Assembly (NCBI GenBank): GCA_030435675.1
Contig: CM059623.1
Location: forward strand, 10,566,012-10,630,011
Reading direction: 5' to 3'
Source of the DNA: Steinernema hermaphroditum
Taxonomy: Eukaryota > Nematoda > Chromadorea > Rhabditida > Steinernematidae
DNA: 64,000 bases
The notes under the pieces were generated by a model. It was not told the DNA's origin, did not search any database, and saw nothing but the letters and a program-made list of their open reading frames with translations. Shown here piece by piece: positions 37,701 through 47,945 of the stretch. A program made the position numbers and the translations under genes. Within the stretch, counting starts at the first letter, position 1. Every line of letters begins with the position of its first letter.

Positions 37701-38083
37701 CAAGGCTGAAGACATGAGAGTCATCATTGTATCGGTAGCCAGAGCATCAATATAACCAGAGATCTAACACGCTCGAAATTTCACTGAGTATCCAGATCGA
37801 AGTCGAAACATCGATGAAATTGCTCGAAGAGACTCGAAAACTCGAATAACATCTCTAAATGTAACCACTGAATAACAACACGTGCTTTTTTACGGGAATT
37901 CTGCCGATATATGAAGTACAGAAAATCAGATAAATGGAACTTACTTACGAATGCAAATGACATTAAACGTCGAAGGCCGAAATTTTTGGATCGCTGAAGA
38001 ACATAGTTCTATAAGATACGAAAGGAATTTCATTTAAACTTAAGCCACCGTTATTACGTGCTTCATTCCCATTTCCAAACCAC

Positions 38084-38941
38084 TTACGATGGCACATTTT
38101 GAGGGTTCGACACAACAATATTTTGGCCTCTGACCAACTTCTTCCAGTACATGATGCTGCATAGGGCTATGTAGATGAGAATTAGTGTAACAGTAGGCTC
38201 AGCTCTGATGTATCCATTGATACTTAGATGTAGTCCGTATTCGAAGAACAGCTTAACCAAAGTGGGGCAAATCCACACGACAATGGATATGATGACTTGC
38301 TGGAAAACGACGTTGTTTATCAACTTCAACGACTTTCCGCTTGTTGTTTGAAACGCCAAACGCTTACGATAGCGTCGATATTTGGCGAGAAACACGACAC
38401 TTATAAAGATGAGTGGAATCATGATTCCAAAAGTGAAATTAAGAACGATTGCGGCCACAACGGGATCAACAGAGTCTTTCCAAGACAGTGAACCCCCCAG
38501 ATTATCGATGCGGAACGCCAGGTAGATGATCACTATGATGCCGAATATAGCCAAACATGTGAAAGCAGCGCAGATTACCAACTTCTTCTTCACTCCGGCA
38601 TACGGCAACGGGAACGATATAGCAATGGTGCGGTCGAGAGTGACGAAGAGGTCAGAGAAAGTGACCGCTGGCAGAAGCGCCTGATGGAGAAGAGTTGTCC
38701 AGAAAACCAGAAGGGCGTGTTCCCCGGACTGTTCGAATTCAACGACAGAACAGATCGAGTAGACGAGTGTAAGTAGTGCCAAAGCTGTTTTCACACACAA
38801 GTGAAATAGAAGCATCGATATTTCGGCGTTTTTGGCGTTTGCTTGTATTCCACGGCGGAGGGTAATCGGATTGAGGAGCAGTACAATCACAGAACATAGC
38901 ACTCGAATAGAGTAATTGATGTAGACGTATGAGGACACCAT
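38084..38941 (-). CDS. serpentine chemoreceptor-type GPCR, copy G (intronless)
   Basis: Single exon, 285 aa. The frame is open further upstream to 39130 but without an ATG there; the ATG at 38941 (MVSSYVYINYS) matches the length and TM1 position of copy F. Seen: NPITLRRG after TM1; HALLVFW; TLDRTIAISFPLPY at the TM3 end; FLAKYRRYRKRL at the TM5 end; GKSLKLINNVVFQQ with no intron at the site where the relatives have one; and CSIMYWKKLVRG ending TM7. Closest to copy F (shared GVKKKLV after TM3 versus RVKKKLV; both keep EYGL in TM6-7). Inferred chemosensory receptor; ligand unknown. Confidence 0.85.
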   Translation of the reverse strand: MVSSYVYINYSIRVLCSVIVLLLNPITLRRGIQANAKNAEISMLLFHLCVKTALALLTLVYSICSVVEFEQSGEHALLVFWTTLLHQALLPAVTFSDLFVTLDRTIAISFPLPYAGVKKKLVICAAFTCLAIFGIIVIIYLAFRIDNLGGSLSWKDSVDPVVAAIVLNFTFGIMIPLIFISVVFLAKYRRYRKRLAFQTTSGKSLKLINNVVFQQVIISIVVWICPTLVKLFFEYGLHLSINGYIRAEPTVTLILIYIALCSIMYWKKLVRGQNIVVSNPQNVPS

Positions 38942-40516
38942 GATAGAGTGATGTATATAGAAATGTTGCAAACACTTAATAGATAGGAGCCACTGGATTG
39001 GCCTAAAAGAATCGTGTAAATTAAAGAATGTGTATTGTCCACGCTGAGTTCCGGAGAGCTCTCCTACACTTGTCGCAATGTCCAAGAAAGTATTTAACAG
39101 AAAAGACCATACGAGATCGTATGACCGCACAGCATAAGACTGAAGATGATGCTGACAAAGAAAAAAGCAAAACTATTAAGTTGTAAAAGCATGTGTCCTT
39201 TATCCAATTAAAAAAACGAAAACATCTGCGATCGATGCACAACCAAGAAGCAACGAAAAGTAACGAAATCATTCTGACGTCGACCATGGTCACACACGAC
39301 AAGTACATCTAGTTGTTCCAGACTCACAATTCAGCTCTTGCACTAAAAATGTATCCTCCACGAGAATTATGACAAAATACTTCTAGGAAAGGCGTTTCAG
39401 AACAACAAATTTTCATGTTTGACCATCATTTCGACCTCGTTTCATATCCGTTGCTAACAAGTTTATCTTGACGTAGGCTTATCGATGCGGAACGCCCTGC
39501 TAGACGTCTCCTATAAGCACAAGAAAGACAAAATCACACCGTTGATATTCTTCTGTCTTTGGCTGGAGACGGCATCCGAACTGATCGGCGTTCTCGCTGT
39601 CCGGCAAGAAGCACATGTTATGTACCATGGTATATATGTAGATATTGAATGCCTACGAAAAGCATAAATGGCATAAACAAGTTCGATCAGCAAACCAATA
39701 TTTTGAGCTTTGAGAACTGTATAGATAATCAAAAATCAAGAATCAAACCAATGGACGAATGAATTTGTGATGGAAAACAGTCCAATTTCTTCATCGCAAT
39801 GATGAATAGAGCTCCTGGAAGTCGTTTATAAAGTGTCGTTTTCCTCTTGTTTTGATATGAAGACATTATAGCGATTACTAATAGTATGTTGTTGACACCA
39901 TGCGAAAGTTATGACGGCAGTACTTTGAGTGAGTGGTAATTCAAGTGAACAACGTGGAATATAAATTAATCAAAGTATTCACAATTAAATTCCAAAACCA
40001 CAGCACACTTTGTGGGCAGGAGCCGGATGCCGCACTTGTAGAAAATCCTGGGAGTGAAGTCGAAAAATGTTTTGGTCCAATTTTCGACACCTTTATCTTA
40101 TTCTGAGTGGTTTTTGCTGATGTCGTGATTTCTGGTCAGGTGTGGACGACAGTAAGATTGGATATTCACGATTTACATTGGCCCTTTTCTGGTTTCGGCT
40201 GGAAACGGTACCCGAGAAGAATGTCCGAGTGTCCCATTTTCAATGCTCCAACCTAATACAATTTGGAATTCAATTATCCCTCTCAATCGTTCTCATATAA
40301 AACCGCTGACGCAATGGAAGACAAGGTCAAAGTTCTCCAGCGCAATTCATATTTTTAGCACAGATATTACTCATCCCCGTCCAAAAACAACCAAATTAGT
40401 AACAGATACCTGCCATATCCGCTCTCTGATTTTCAAAAAGCGCGCTGATGAACATAATCCTCTTACTTGGGGTTAACGGTATACGAAAACAAGGATCGTT
40501 CACTAATTAGGTGCTG
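38942..40516. other. intergenic, no gene seen
   Basis: Short open frames only. A hydrophobic 95-codon frame (39308-39021, -) overlaps the upstream open part of copy G in another frame and has no further support. Confidence 0.4.
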
Positions 40517-40522
40517 TATAAA
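40517..40522 (+). promoter_or_regulatory. TATA box of the peptide-precursor gene
   Basis: TATAAA stands 59 bases before the ATG at 40581, a spacing that leaves a 5-prime leader of about 30 bases. There is no trans-splice-like acceptor between it and the ATG. Confidence 0.6.
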
Positions 40523-40580
40523 GAGCGAATCCAACTCTGAACGCAGCGCATTTCAAAGAATCGCACCGTCTCCCACCAAA

Positions 40581-40923
40581 ATGTTCGGAAGACTCCTCTC
40601 CATCGTCATCTTCGCTCTCATATTCATTAACTCCATGGTACCCATCTTCTCCCTTCTCTTAGAGTACAGATATTTAGGTCGGAGCATTGGAATCAAACTC
40701 TAAAGAGACAACACCAAGAGCCAAGCGCAACGATGTACTCGAAACCACAACCATTCCTATCGGAGCAAAGCGCGCAGCTGTCCCTCAGAGCACAACTGTT
40801 TTTCCGCGAGAAAAACGCATGGTGGCACCGGAATTCACTACCACCTCCATTCCTCCAATGGCGAAGCGTGGATGGGATCAGGCTACAACTACCGCAACTA
40901 CTATCCCTCTGCCTCGTCCTTAA
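40581..40923 (+). CDS. putative secreted peptide precursor with Lys-Arg sites
   Basis: Two exons, 40581-40637 and 40678-40923, joined across a 40-base GT-AG intron (donor CCATG|GTACCC, acceptor ATATTTAG); 100 aa. Residues 1-19, from exon 1, are a hydrophobic signal-type leader (RLLSIVIFALIFINSM). Exon 2 carries four Lys-Arg pairs at 35-36, 50-51, 65-66 and 82-83, spaced 15, 15 and 17 residues. They separate segments built alike: NDVLETTTIPIGA, AAVPQSTTVFPRE, MVAPEFTTTSIPPMA and GWDQATTTATTIPLPRP, each with a Thr cluster followed by Ile/Val/Phe and Pro. This is the architecture of a prohormone cut by kex2/furin-type convertases in the secretory pathway. No Gly precedes any KR, so amidation is not expected. 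TATA at 40517 and AATAAA at 41006 frame it. I do not recognise the peptide family; an alternative is a Thr-rich O-glycosylated secreted protein. Confidence 0.68.
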
Positions 40924-41005
40924 AGTTCACAAGATATGCATGTTGCCCATAATCGCGCCTTAAAGGTGAATTTTGATTATTTTGCTTTTCACTGGTTTTA
41001 CCTTG

Positions 41006-41011
41006 AATAAA
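41006..41011 (+). promoter_or_regulatory. polyadenylation signal AATAAA of the peptide-precursor gene
   Basis: Canonical hexamer 83 bases after the TAA stop at 40921-40923. Confidence 0.7.
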
Positions 41012-41929
41012 ATCTTCGCTTAACATTTGATATTGCATAACAAGTTTTAAAAAAGTTTCGTGACGAGTTCATGCTCTTGGATCAACGGTTTACACTATGC
41101 AAGCTTACACTATGCAAAAATATAGAGCAACAAGAAACACATGCAGGTTTTACGAACACCGACCAAAACGACAAAATAAGTATCCTGCGGGCGAAACGTG
41201 TTTATGTTCCATATTTTTATATATTTTCTGAACCTCCTGTGATAGATATAGTGATCGGGCAGCCACAACGTAATCAGTCAACATGACAGCTTAGTGGCAC
41301 ATTTTTGTGAAATGATCAGCAAACTGAATCGATAATTGAAATTTCTTGAACTCGCCGCGATCTAAAAGAATAAAGCTGAATCACTTTGGATAGAGGTTTA
41401 CATAGGCGTTTATAAAATCGAAAAGCAGTGAGATTATATCTTATCACTCGTGTTGTGCGTTCTTCAAATACGGTGGATTAGAATCAGTTTAGCCGCTTCG
41501 CATTCGCAGTAGCATTTCCATCCCTTTGACATCCTTTTCTTCTCTTCAATCTCCATTTTTCTCTTCAGAATTTTTTGCTTACATAGATTATACAAAATAA
41601 GAGCAAGAAGCAAGAAGTCTGAGGTGCCTGATTATTGCTTTAGTTCCAAGATGAAGTTGCACAGGAAGAGGGCAAATAGAACAAAATTGCTGTGTTACAG
41701 TTTCTAAAACGTTGGATGTCCGTATAGTATAACAGTAGTCCATCAAAGAGCAGTAGTCGCAAAAACATAGGTGTGAAAATATGTGTCGAGTGTGTACAAT
41801 GTTTTACGACATACATTTACTCTTGAATCAATGACATTCGTCATGCAAGATATCTCATATTGCTCAAAGGAGAACCGTATATCACCGTAGTAGCTGCTGA
41901 TCTTCTTTCTTCGGCGCAGAGCGCGACGT

Positions 41930-42215
41930 CCGAATTGAAGACAGTTATCCCATCAGTGTGCGCGGGCTTCGAAGCGACAAAGAGGCTGTATCCAGAAGAT
42001 GCGCGGTGGTGAAGCATAACAGGCGACGTGCAATCCCGTCTTCGGTGCGGTTGACGGAGCAGACTTCGGAGTTGGGGCGATTCTTCCGCTTGAGTGGACG
42101 GCGCAGGTGGTCGGGCGATGCTGACGGTCTTCTTGGCGAGATATAATTGGGCTTACGTTCCACGCCAGCCACGACGGATTGGAACGGGGCGAGCATGTGC
42201 CAACAACGTGTTTTA
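41930..42215 (+). repeat. interspersed repeat, left module
   Basis: GCAGACTTCGGAGTT at about 42059, with neighbouring TCTTCGGT and CTTCCGCTTGA(G)TGG(A)CGGCG, matches the segment at 54065-54180 (GCAGACTTCGGAGTT, CTTCGGCTTGACTTGCCGGCG). Farther right, GATGCTGACGGTCTTCTTGGCGAGA resembles the GGCTTCTTGGCAAGACGG block of the right module, linking the two modules. Confidence 0.6.
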
Positions 42216-42748
42216 CAAAAGAGCACTTATTCTGGTAACGGTTACTCAGTTGTCTACTACCAATTGAATATAACATCCAGCGTCCACTGGTACAGCCAAA
42301 CGTACGATTCGGGATAAAAATGCTACGTGTGGTAGATATATCAGTAGTTCATCAAGATCAATACAAGCGCCTCTTCCCAGCTTTTAATCCTTAACTTATA
42401 CTATTTAATTATAGCCTTCTAACCTTATTTTCTCGTACTCCTTTCTGTTCGACTGACATGCCTTCAGCTCTTAAATCCAACAACTATTTTCTTAATCGAT
42501 TTGGTGACCGTGTTGGAACCGTTCCCTTCAATTCGTTTTTTTTCAACAAAAACAATATGCCAATATGCTAATTAAGCAACGCCCAGTGTTATGTTACTGC
42601 CATCAAAACCTCTCTTCGTCGCCGTTATCGTCCACTACTGCACAGTCACTAGCCGTGTATTATTTCGCACATATGCGCATAATACCCAAACGAAAAACAG
42701 GTTTGCCCGCCGCGGCCACTTCACTTTCGACGAACGCAGTCACATCAG

Positions 42749-43054
42749 ATGATCGCAATCGATCAAGTTCTGCGTCCTCAAGTTGCTCTTTCGCTGCTCC
42801 TCGCCGTCAGTCTCCTCTTTGCGATGTTTCGCCAGCGGCTCGCCGGCTGGACAGATCGATTGATCGTCTTCTTCTCTGACCCCAAGAAAGCGGCCGTGAC
42901 GATCGTCATCGGATTTCCCTATTCTCTTATTATTCCATTCATCAACTTCCCCGGAAGGGATTATTTAGTGGAAGCGCTGTCGAAGTGGTTCTCGGGTTCC
43001 TTGAGCAGTGATGCTCAGTGTGTACTTAATTCCACTGTATATGCTGGACTGTAA
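42749..43054 (+). CDS. possible small membrane protein, 101 codons
   Basis: ATG at 42749 is directly preceded by ACATCAG, a possible splice or trans-splice acceptor. The frame has GC-rich third positions through about codon 50, unlike its flanks. It shows two hydrophobic stretches (ALSLLLAVSLLFAMF near residues 13-27 and VTIVIGFPYSLIIPFINF near 51-68) around a polar segment with DPKK, then an amphipathic end (YLVEALSKWFSGS). I recognise no family. No AATAAA follows closely, and a donor-like CTCA|GTGTAC at about 43018 leaves open that this is one exon of a larger or decayed gene. Confidence 0.4.
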   Translation: MIAIDQVLRPQVALSLLLAVSLLFAMFRQRLAGWTDRLIVFFSDPKKAAVTIVIGFPYSLIIPFINFPGRDYLVEALSKWFSGSLSSDAQCVLNSTVYAGL

Positions 43055-43447
43055 ATAATAATATTTTGTCGTGATAAAGACAACTTAAATCAAAGCGTCG
43101 AGTTGCTGATAAAGTGACACTCCTCAGCTTCTCTTGTTATTCAAGCATTATCGCCTGTCTATTCAAAGCACATAAAGCATACGGTATACAGAGGCCAGCG
43201 CTTTGGAAGTAAAACATGGCGCTATTAATTTTCATTTTCCGATAAGAATTCTTCTTGAATTAACATTTGATGCCGAGTCACATCTATTGTCTTCGAGATG
43301 AGGAGCCTTTTATTCGCCCACGAAGTCAATCATGGCCAGCGAAAGTACATGTTCTACAATCATGTTCCCCTGCATCATGTGCCTCGATCACTTAAAAAAT
43401 ATTGTAATTAACTCTCCAGCCATGCGAACTCAACGAAACATATGACT

Positions 43448-43595
43448 CTTTCACAAGGTGCCCTTACCGGCGCCGTCTCCGGCGCCGGCACCGGCACCGG
43501 TACCGTCTTATATGTGAAAAGGCGCCAGCGCCGGTGGCAACGTGAATAAAAACCGGTGCCGGTGCCGGTGCCGGCGCCGGCGAGCTTGTGAAAGA
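43448..43595. repeat. GC-rich hairpin with GCCGGCACCG-type arms
   Basis: The left arm begins TTTCACAAGGTGCC and continues through GGCGCCGGCACCGGCACCGG to about 43504. The right arm, about 43552-43595, reads CCGGTGCCGGTGCCGGTGCC and ends GGCGAGCTTGTGAAA. The ends TTTCACAAG / CTTGTGAAA are perfect inverted 9-mers. The arms are made of reiterated GGTGCC / GGCACC words. It is a foldback element like those at 873 and 16937 but with a different word. Confidence 0.75.
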
Positions 43596-43988
43596 TACAA
43601 TAGTCTCCATCATTGAAAACTGGGCTTCGTTCGGGTCGCAATTTACTCCGGCACGTAGATCCATAGTCGACGATACCCATGACAATTCGAGTATCCGTTT
43701 TTTAAAAACCTGGAAGGAAATACGTGGCGGATGTTGCTGCCTTCATGTTGATACATATTTTCCAATAACCACGCTTTTCTCGCTGTTCTTGAAGATATTG
43801 AAGGTAGTTAAGAGGTATTTCTTTATCATGAATAAGCCCTGCCAATGAGACTGTTGAGGCAACTGATGGCTTAGCACAGCCTACATCTGAGAAAGAACGG
43901 AAGCCGATATTACTCTTTGCATTTCACCTCAACGACTTCCGCCTCATGTCGGTTGAACATAATGGCGCTTTTAAGAACGTATAACGAG

Positions 43989-44105
43989 CACTGCTGACAA
44001 CAAGATGTCCGACACCAAGCACCCGACTGCGCGAGAAGTCGTCCTGAAGGTCGTCGACGCTCTGAGGACACCAAGACCAGACCTGTGAAGACGCAACTCC
44101 TGCAC
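43989..44105 (-). repeat. interspersed repeat, copy 3 (reverse orientation)
   Basis: Read on the - strand it carries GGTGTCCTCAGAGCGTCGAC, GACCTTCAGGACGACTTCTC, GTCGGACATCTTGTTGTCAG in the same order as the copies at 49540 (+) and 54555 (-). Because the repeat is GC-rich, a spurious frame containing SSERRRPSG appears both here and at 49.6 kb. Confidence 0.8.
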
Positions 44106-46403
44106 CGCGAACTCATCTCTCCGAAGCAGATGCGAGCTCAGAAGCGTCCGCTTTTGTTAGAAATTGTGTAATCTGTGGGAGAGGTTTTCTTCCCAAGCTG
44201 TGAAAGTAGTAACATTCGGCCATTGATCTGCGTCTCACTTTAACCACTATAGCAAGCCAGTGGATTCCTCCTATTCCCTGGCTGTTTCCAAATTGATCAG
44301 GAAGGCATGCATCTGTATTTAGAACGAAAGAGTAACACTTTGTACTCGGAACAATCAATCGGAGCTGATCTCTACAAAAGGTTCCGATAAAGAAACGTTT
44401 TGCAAACAAATCTCGAGACAGTACATTATTTATTTCGATTGTATTCATCGTGTAAGAGCACAACAACAACAATTAAGGTTAAATGCCTTTGATTCACGAA
44501 ATAAAGTAAGTAAAGTAAGTATAACGACACAGTTCTAAACGTCAATCCATTTGTCATTGTCAATTTATTTCTTCTTTTAGTGTCTTTAGATCAATCTTGG
44601 AAGCTTGTATTTTCTGATACTAGATGTAAAAGATGGCGAAGAGGTACCACGGTGTTTTTTATCATGAATAAGCACAGTCAATATCGAAGAATGCAACTGT
44701 CGAAGAACGTTTAGAACTGTCGAAGAATGCCATCAAAGAATACGGAAATGTTTGCCACTTATTAGTCCACAAAAATTAATCATTCATTATCAACTCGACA
44801 TCCACGAACCAAATATAACCACACCCACTACACAGTATGTTTACACGATACTAAGGCTCCTCGGTTCCGGGAAGTGGCAGCTTCGTTACGACCTTGTGAT
44901 GGTCTGGAGTAGGTTCACTGGCACCCGACTGCGACTGTACAAGCTAAACATGAAAAGCTTCCAGAAATACCATAACAAAGTCCAGTTACCCATATAATAA
45001 CGAAGAGAAGAGCGATGATGATCAAAACCAACGCTCGAATCATCACATCCATGAGCACTGCTCTCGTTTCCGTTCTTCCCTGCGCTTAAATAACTCGTCG
45101 CGTTTTATCGCAATTAGTCGATAATCTCCACAACAACAACAGATTTCCACACTTACAAGGACCTGTTCTGTTATTTCCTTTTCCGTTTGCTTCATTCTCG
45201 CAAAAAAAGCGAATAGTAGCAGGTAAGGTCCCACCGGAACGATAGAAAATTTACAGAACAACAAGAAGACGGTACATCGCCAAAAGTTTATCAAGAACAA
45301 AAATTACTCAAGAGTGAAGTGTTTGGAAATGGATTACTGGTGACTACCCTTCTCCATGCGAATAAGTAGTCGTCTAACAAGGGACTGAACGTGATACGCA
45401 TCTGGGACGTGGTGGAGAGGATGGCGTTTTGATTGAGAAGTCCAACGCACACAAGCTCACTTGAAATTAGACTATCCGTGTAAAGCAGGGTCACCGTATT
45501 GCGACAAGTATGGAATGTCGGTTAGCCATGCCATATCAGTAATTTCCGCATCAGCGCGATTTTTAAGAAGGCACCTTCGATTTCGCCAACTCACAGACCC
45601 TCCCATATCATTCCGAAATCGGTCATACATGTTGTCGTGCAAAAGGAGAATAAAAATCGAAATAGAATCGTAATGATCCACTGTCCCCGGTACGGTAGGT
45701 TTTGAGGCGCTCTTTTAGATAGGTACCTTGAATTGTTGCAAGCAAATTTTCACGCACTCCTTAGCTTGAGCAGTGCCCAATCCATACCTCAGCGACTATC
45801 GCTTTGAGCAGTTCCCCAGTGAGTCAACTGTCGTTCAGGCATGTGTCTGTGTTAACTATCTCTTGTTATCTCCTTCATTGTTACCGTTAAAATAATCAAA
45901 ATACGGTAATTGCAATTGGTGTTTCTATACAAAAATATAAATATAACAAATGGCCTAGCGCATAACGGACGCTACGAAACGAGGAAAACTTCTTCAATTG
46001 TTCGAAAACTTCTCAAAAATGAATTCCTGGAAAGTAGCTTGATTTTCCCCAGTTCAATGTTGTTCCACTATATGTGTGTTCCAATATCTTGTTACCTTCT
46101 TTATCATTTAGCTGTCCCGTTCAAATAATCATCATGCTGTAATTGCATTTCAATTGTTATAGAAATGGAACAAATGGCTTGTAACGGACGCTACGAAACA
46201 GGCGGTCCTTGGTTGCAAAAATAGGCATATCAGAATATCAGAATACATACATCAAGCAGTGAGATAATCATAAAGAAAGAAGTAAGATGTAAACTAACAG
46301 ATCCATATTGACAACAGTAAGATTTGAATCAGCAATGGAAGAATCGCGAAGAAGTCGGAGAAAACAGATCCCTACAGACAGCAGTAAGATTTTAGAGGTA
46401 TTC
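44106..46403. other. intergenic, no gene supported
   Basis: AT-rich. A hydrophobic - strand frame at 45300-45043 (with VPVGPYLLLF) vaguely recalls the GPY block of the receptor family, but nothing around it extends the match. Confidence 0.35.
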
Positions 46404-47353
46404 CTAGGCGCATCGAACCGTTCCATTTCCGCTTTCGGGTCCCGTCTTCACTGCGCCAAGCTTCTTCCAGTAGAGAACACTGCATGCAGCGATGTAAACT
46501 ATCATGCTTGTTGTCGGCGCAGGGCCAATGGCGCTTCTGATTAAAATCGAAAAACAGTATTCCAATACAGCTTTTGTGATCAGCGGTCCCACCCAAAAGA
46601 TCGCCGATAGAAGGATTTGATAAAAGACGATGGTGTTCGCCTAAAGAGCTTCCATAACTTCATGTCCCCAAGAAGACGCAACCCACCAATTTCGCCGAGC
46701 GATCAAGGAAATTATAAAATTTTCTCAGTTTGATCAGAAATAGTATAGATATGATGATGTTGAGAACGATGATTACTGTATTAAGTACCAATACCAGGTC
46801 GACCACATGGGCGTCGACGTAATCGACGACCATAAGAAGGACTGCAGGTCGGTGCTCCAGTTTGTAGAAGTTGTAAAGGAATATCATGGTCAGGGATACG
46901 GTAGAACACATGAATATCGCAATAATGGGAAGTTTGTCTTTGATGCAGCTCATGTACTTGAGAGGAAAGGTGATGGCCAAGAGGCGATCTAAAGCCACAA
47001 AGAAGTCCGCGATGCCGATCGAGATGAGGAGAACCCCATGCAGCATTCCAGCCCAGAAAATGAGGTCTTGAGCTGAACGTTGGATTTCATTTCAATTTGC
47101 CGAAATCCTTACCGTTCTGAATTGCAATTCCAATAGTATACGGTATTCCAAACAAGGCGCACAGGAAATTGACGATGATGTGGATGAAGAGCATTCGAAA
47201 CTGGTCGCTTTGTGTCCTTCGCTTCAGTTGAACGTACATGGTAACCGGGTTCAGGATTACGGTAACTAATACGCTCAGAAATTGGATGGCGTCGTTGATG
47301 TAGATCGAGAGAGGTATTGATGTTGTGGACAAAGTGAGATTCTGCGAAGTCAT
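46404..47353 (-). CDS. serpentine chemoreceptor-type GPCR, copy H
   Basis: Three exons on the - strand, 47353-47113, 47072-46687 and 46640-46404, with introns of 40 and 46 bases; 287 aa. ACATTCAG ends 4 bases before the ATG. Seen: NPVTMY after TM1; DLIFWAGMLHGVLL leading into TM3; ALDRLLAITFPLKY at the TM3 end; NIIISILFLIKLRKF in TM5; ANTIVFYQ opening TM6; and CSVLYWKKL at the end of TM7. Both family introns are present: phase 1 before TM3 and phase 0 before TM6. It is closest in structure to the pair at 50.5 and 52.4 kb, forming the right-hand subgroup of the array. Inferred chemosensory receptor; ligand unknown. Confidence 0.83.
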
Positions 47354-47659
47354 CGATCTGAATGTAAACAGGACATTAAAGTAAACAAGTTAGATTTCAA
47401 GGCACACACGTCCGTCCGATATTAAGGCCAAAGTTTCATTTTACATACAGGTTGCACCACATATGCAAAGAGGGAGAGGGTAGGATCTTCACCAAATCGA
47501 GCACCAAAAAATTGCACAAGATTTCCTCTAACAGCAATATGAGTGATCCACCTAGTGAATCAAAAAATCGTTCATAAGGAATGTGATGCAGAGTGGTGTC
47601 CCATTTCCATTGGCAGCTAAAGATCCGTAATCACGATATTTATGACGTAAACACTGACA

Positions 47660-47945
47660 CTAATCGGGGCGAAAACCCGAGTTCGAATCCAAGCTGACTC
47701 GCGACTCAAGGCTGCTCGGGTGGTACCTTTTTGTTAGGCTCTGACGTAACGCGAACTCCTACTTGGAGTCGGACTCCTAGCGTCTCTGGACATACAAAAA
47801 CAAGGAAAGGTTCAACCAAAACAACACAATTTACACAAGATTCCGACATATGGTAATGCAAAGGGATTTCGAAAAGATTGTTTGAATTCGATCTTACTCG
47901 GATGGCACCTTTCTATCTGGCTCGGGCTCAGCGCTGGCAATGTTA
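47660..47945. repeat. degenerate direct duplication with GACTCG words
   Basis: CTCGGGTGGTACCTTTTTGTTAGGCTC near 47718 is echoed by CTCGGATGGCACCTTTCTATCTGGCTC near 47899, about 182 bases later. GACTCGCGACTC and GGAGTCGGACTCC near 47697-47777 recall the arms of the hairpin at 873. The GTTCGAATCC here is not part of a tRNA: no acceptor or anticodon stem fits around it. Confidence 0.5.

Noticed and set aside
39021..39308. Hydrophobic 95-codon - strand frame upstream of receptor G
   Set aside because: Real ATG but no family features; it overlaps another open frame and lacks splice or poly(A) support.
39478..39496. 18-base identity (TTATCGATGCGGAACGCC) with the coding region of receptor G at about 38499
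   Set aside because: Flanks do not match on either side, so it is too short to call a duplication.
45043..45300. Hydrophobic - strand frame with VPVGPYLLLF, reminiscent of the receptor GPY block
   Set aside because: The match is a few residues only, and the expected TM6 and TM7-end motifs are missing.
47675..47700. GTTCGAATCC, resembling a tRNA T-loop
   Set aside because: No matching acceptor, D or anticodon stems in the surrounding 80 bases on either strand; it belongs to GACTCG-type repeat sequence.
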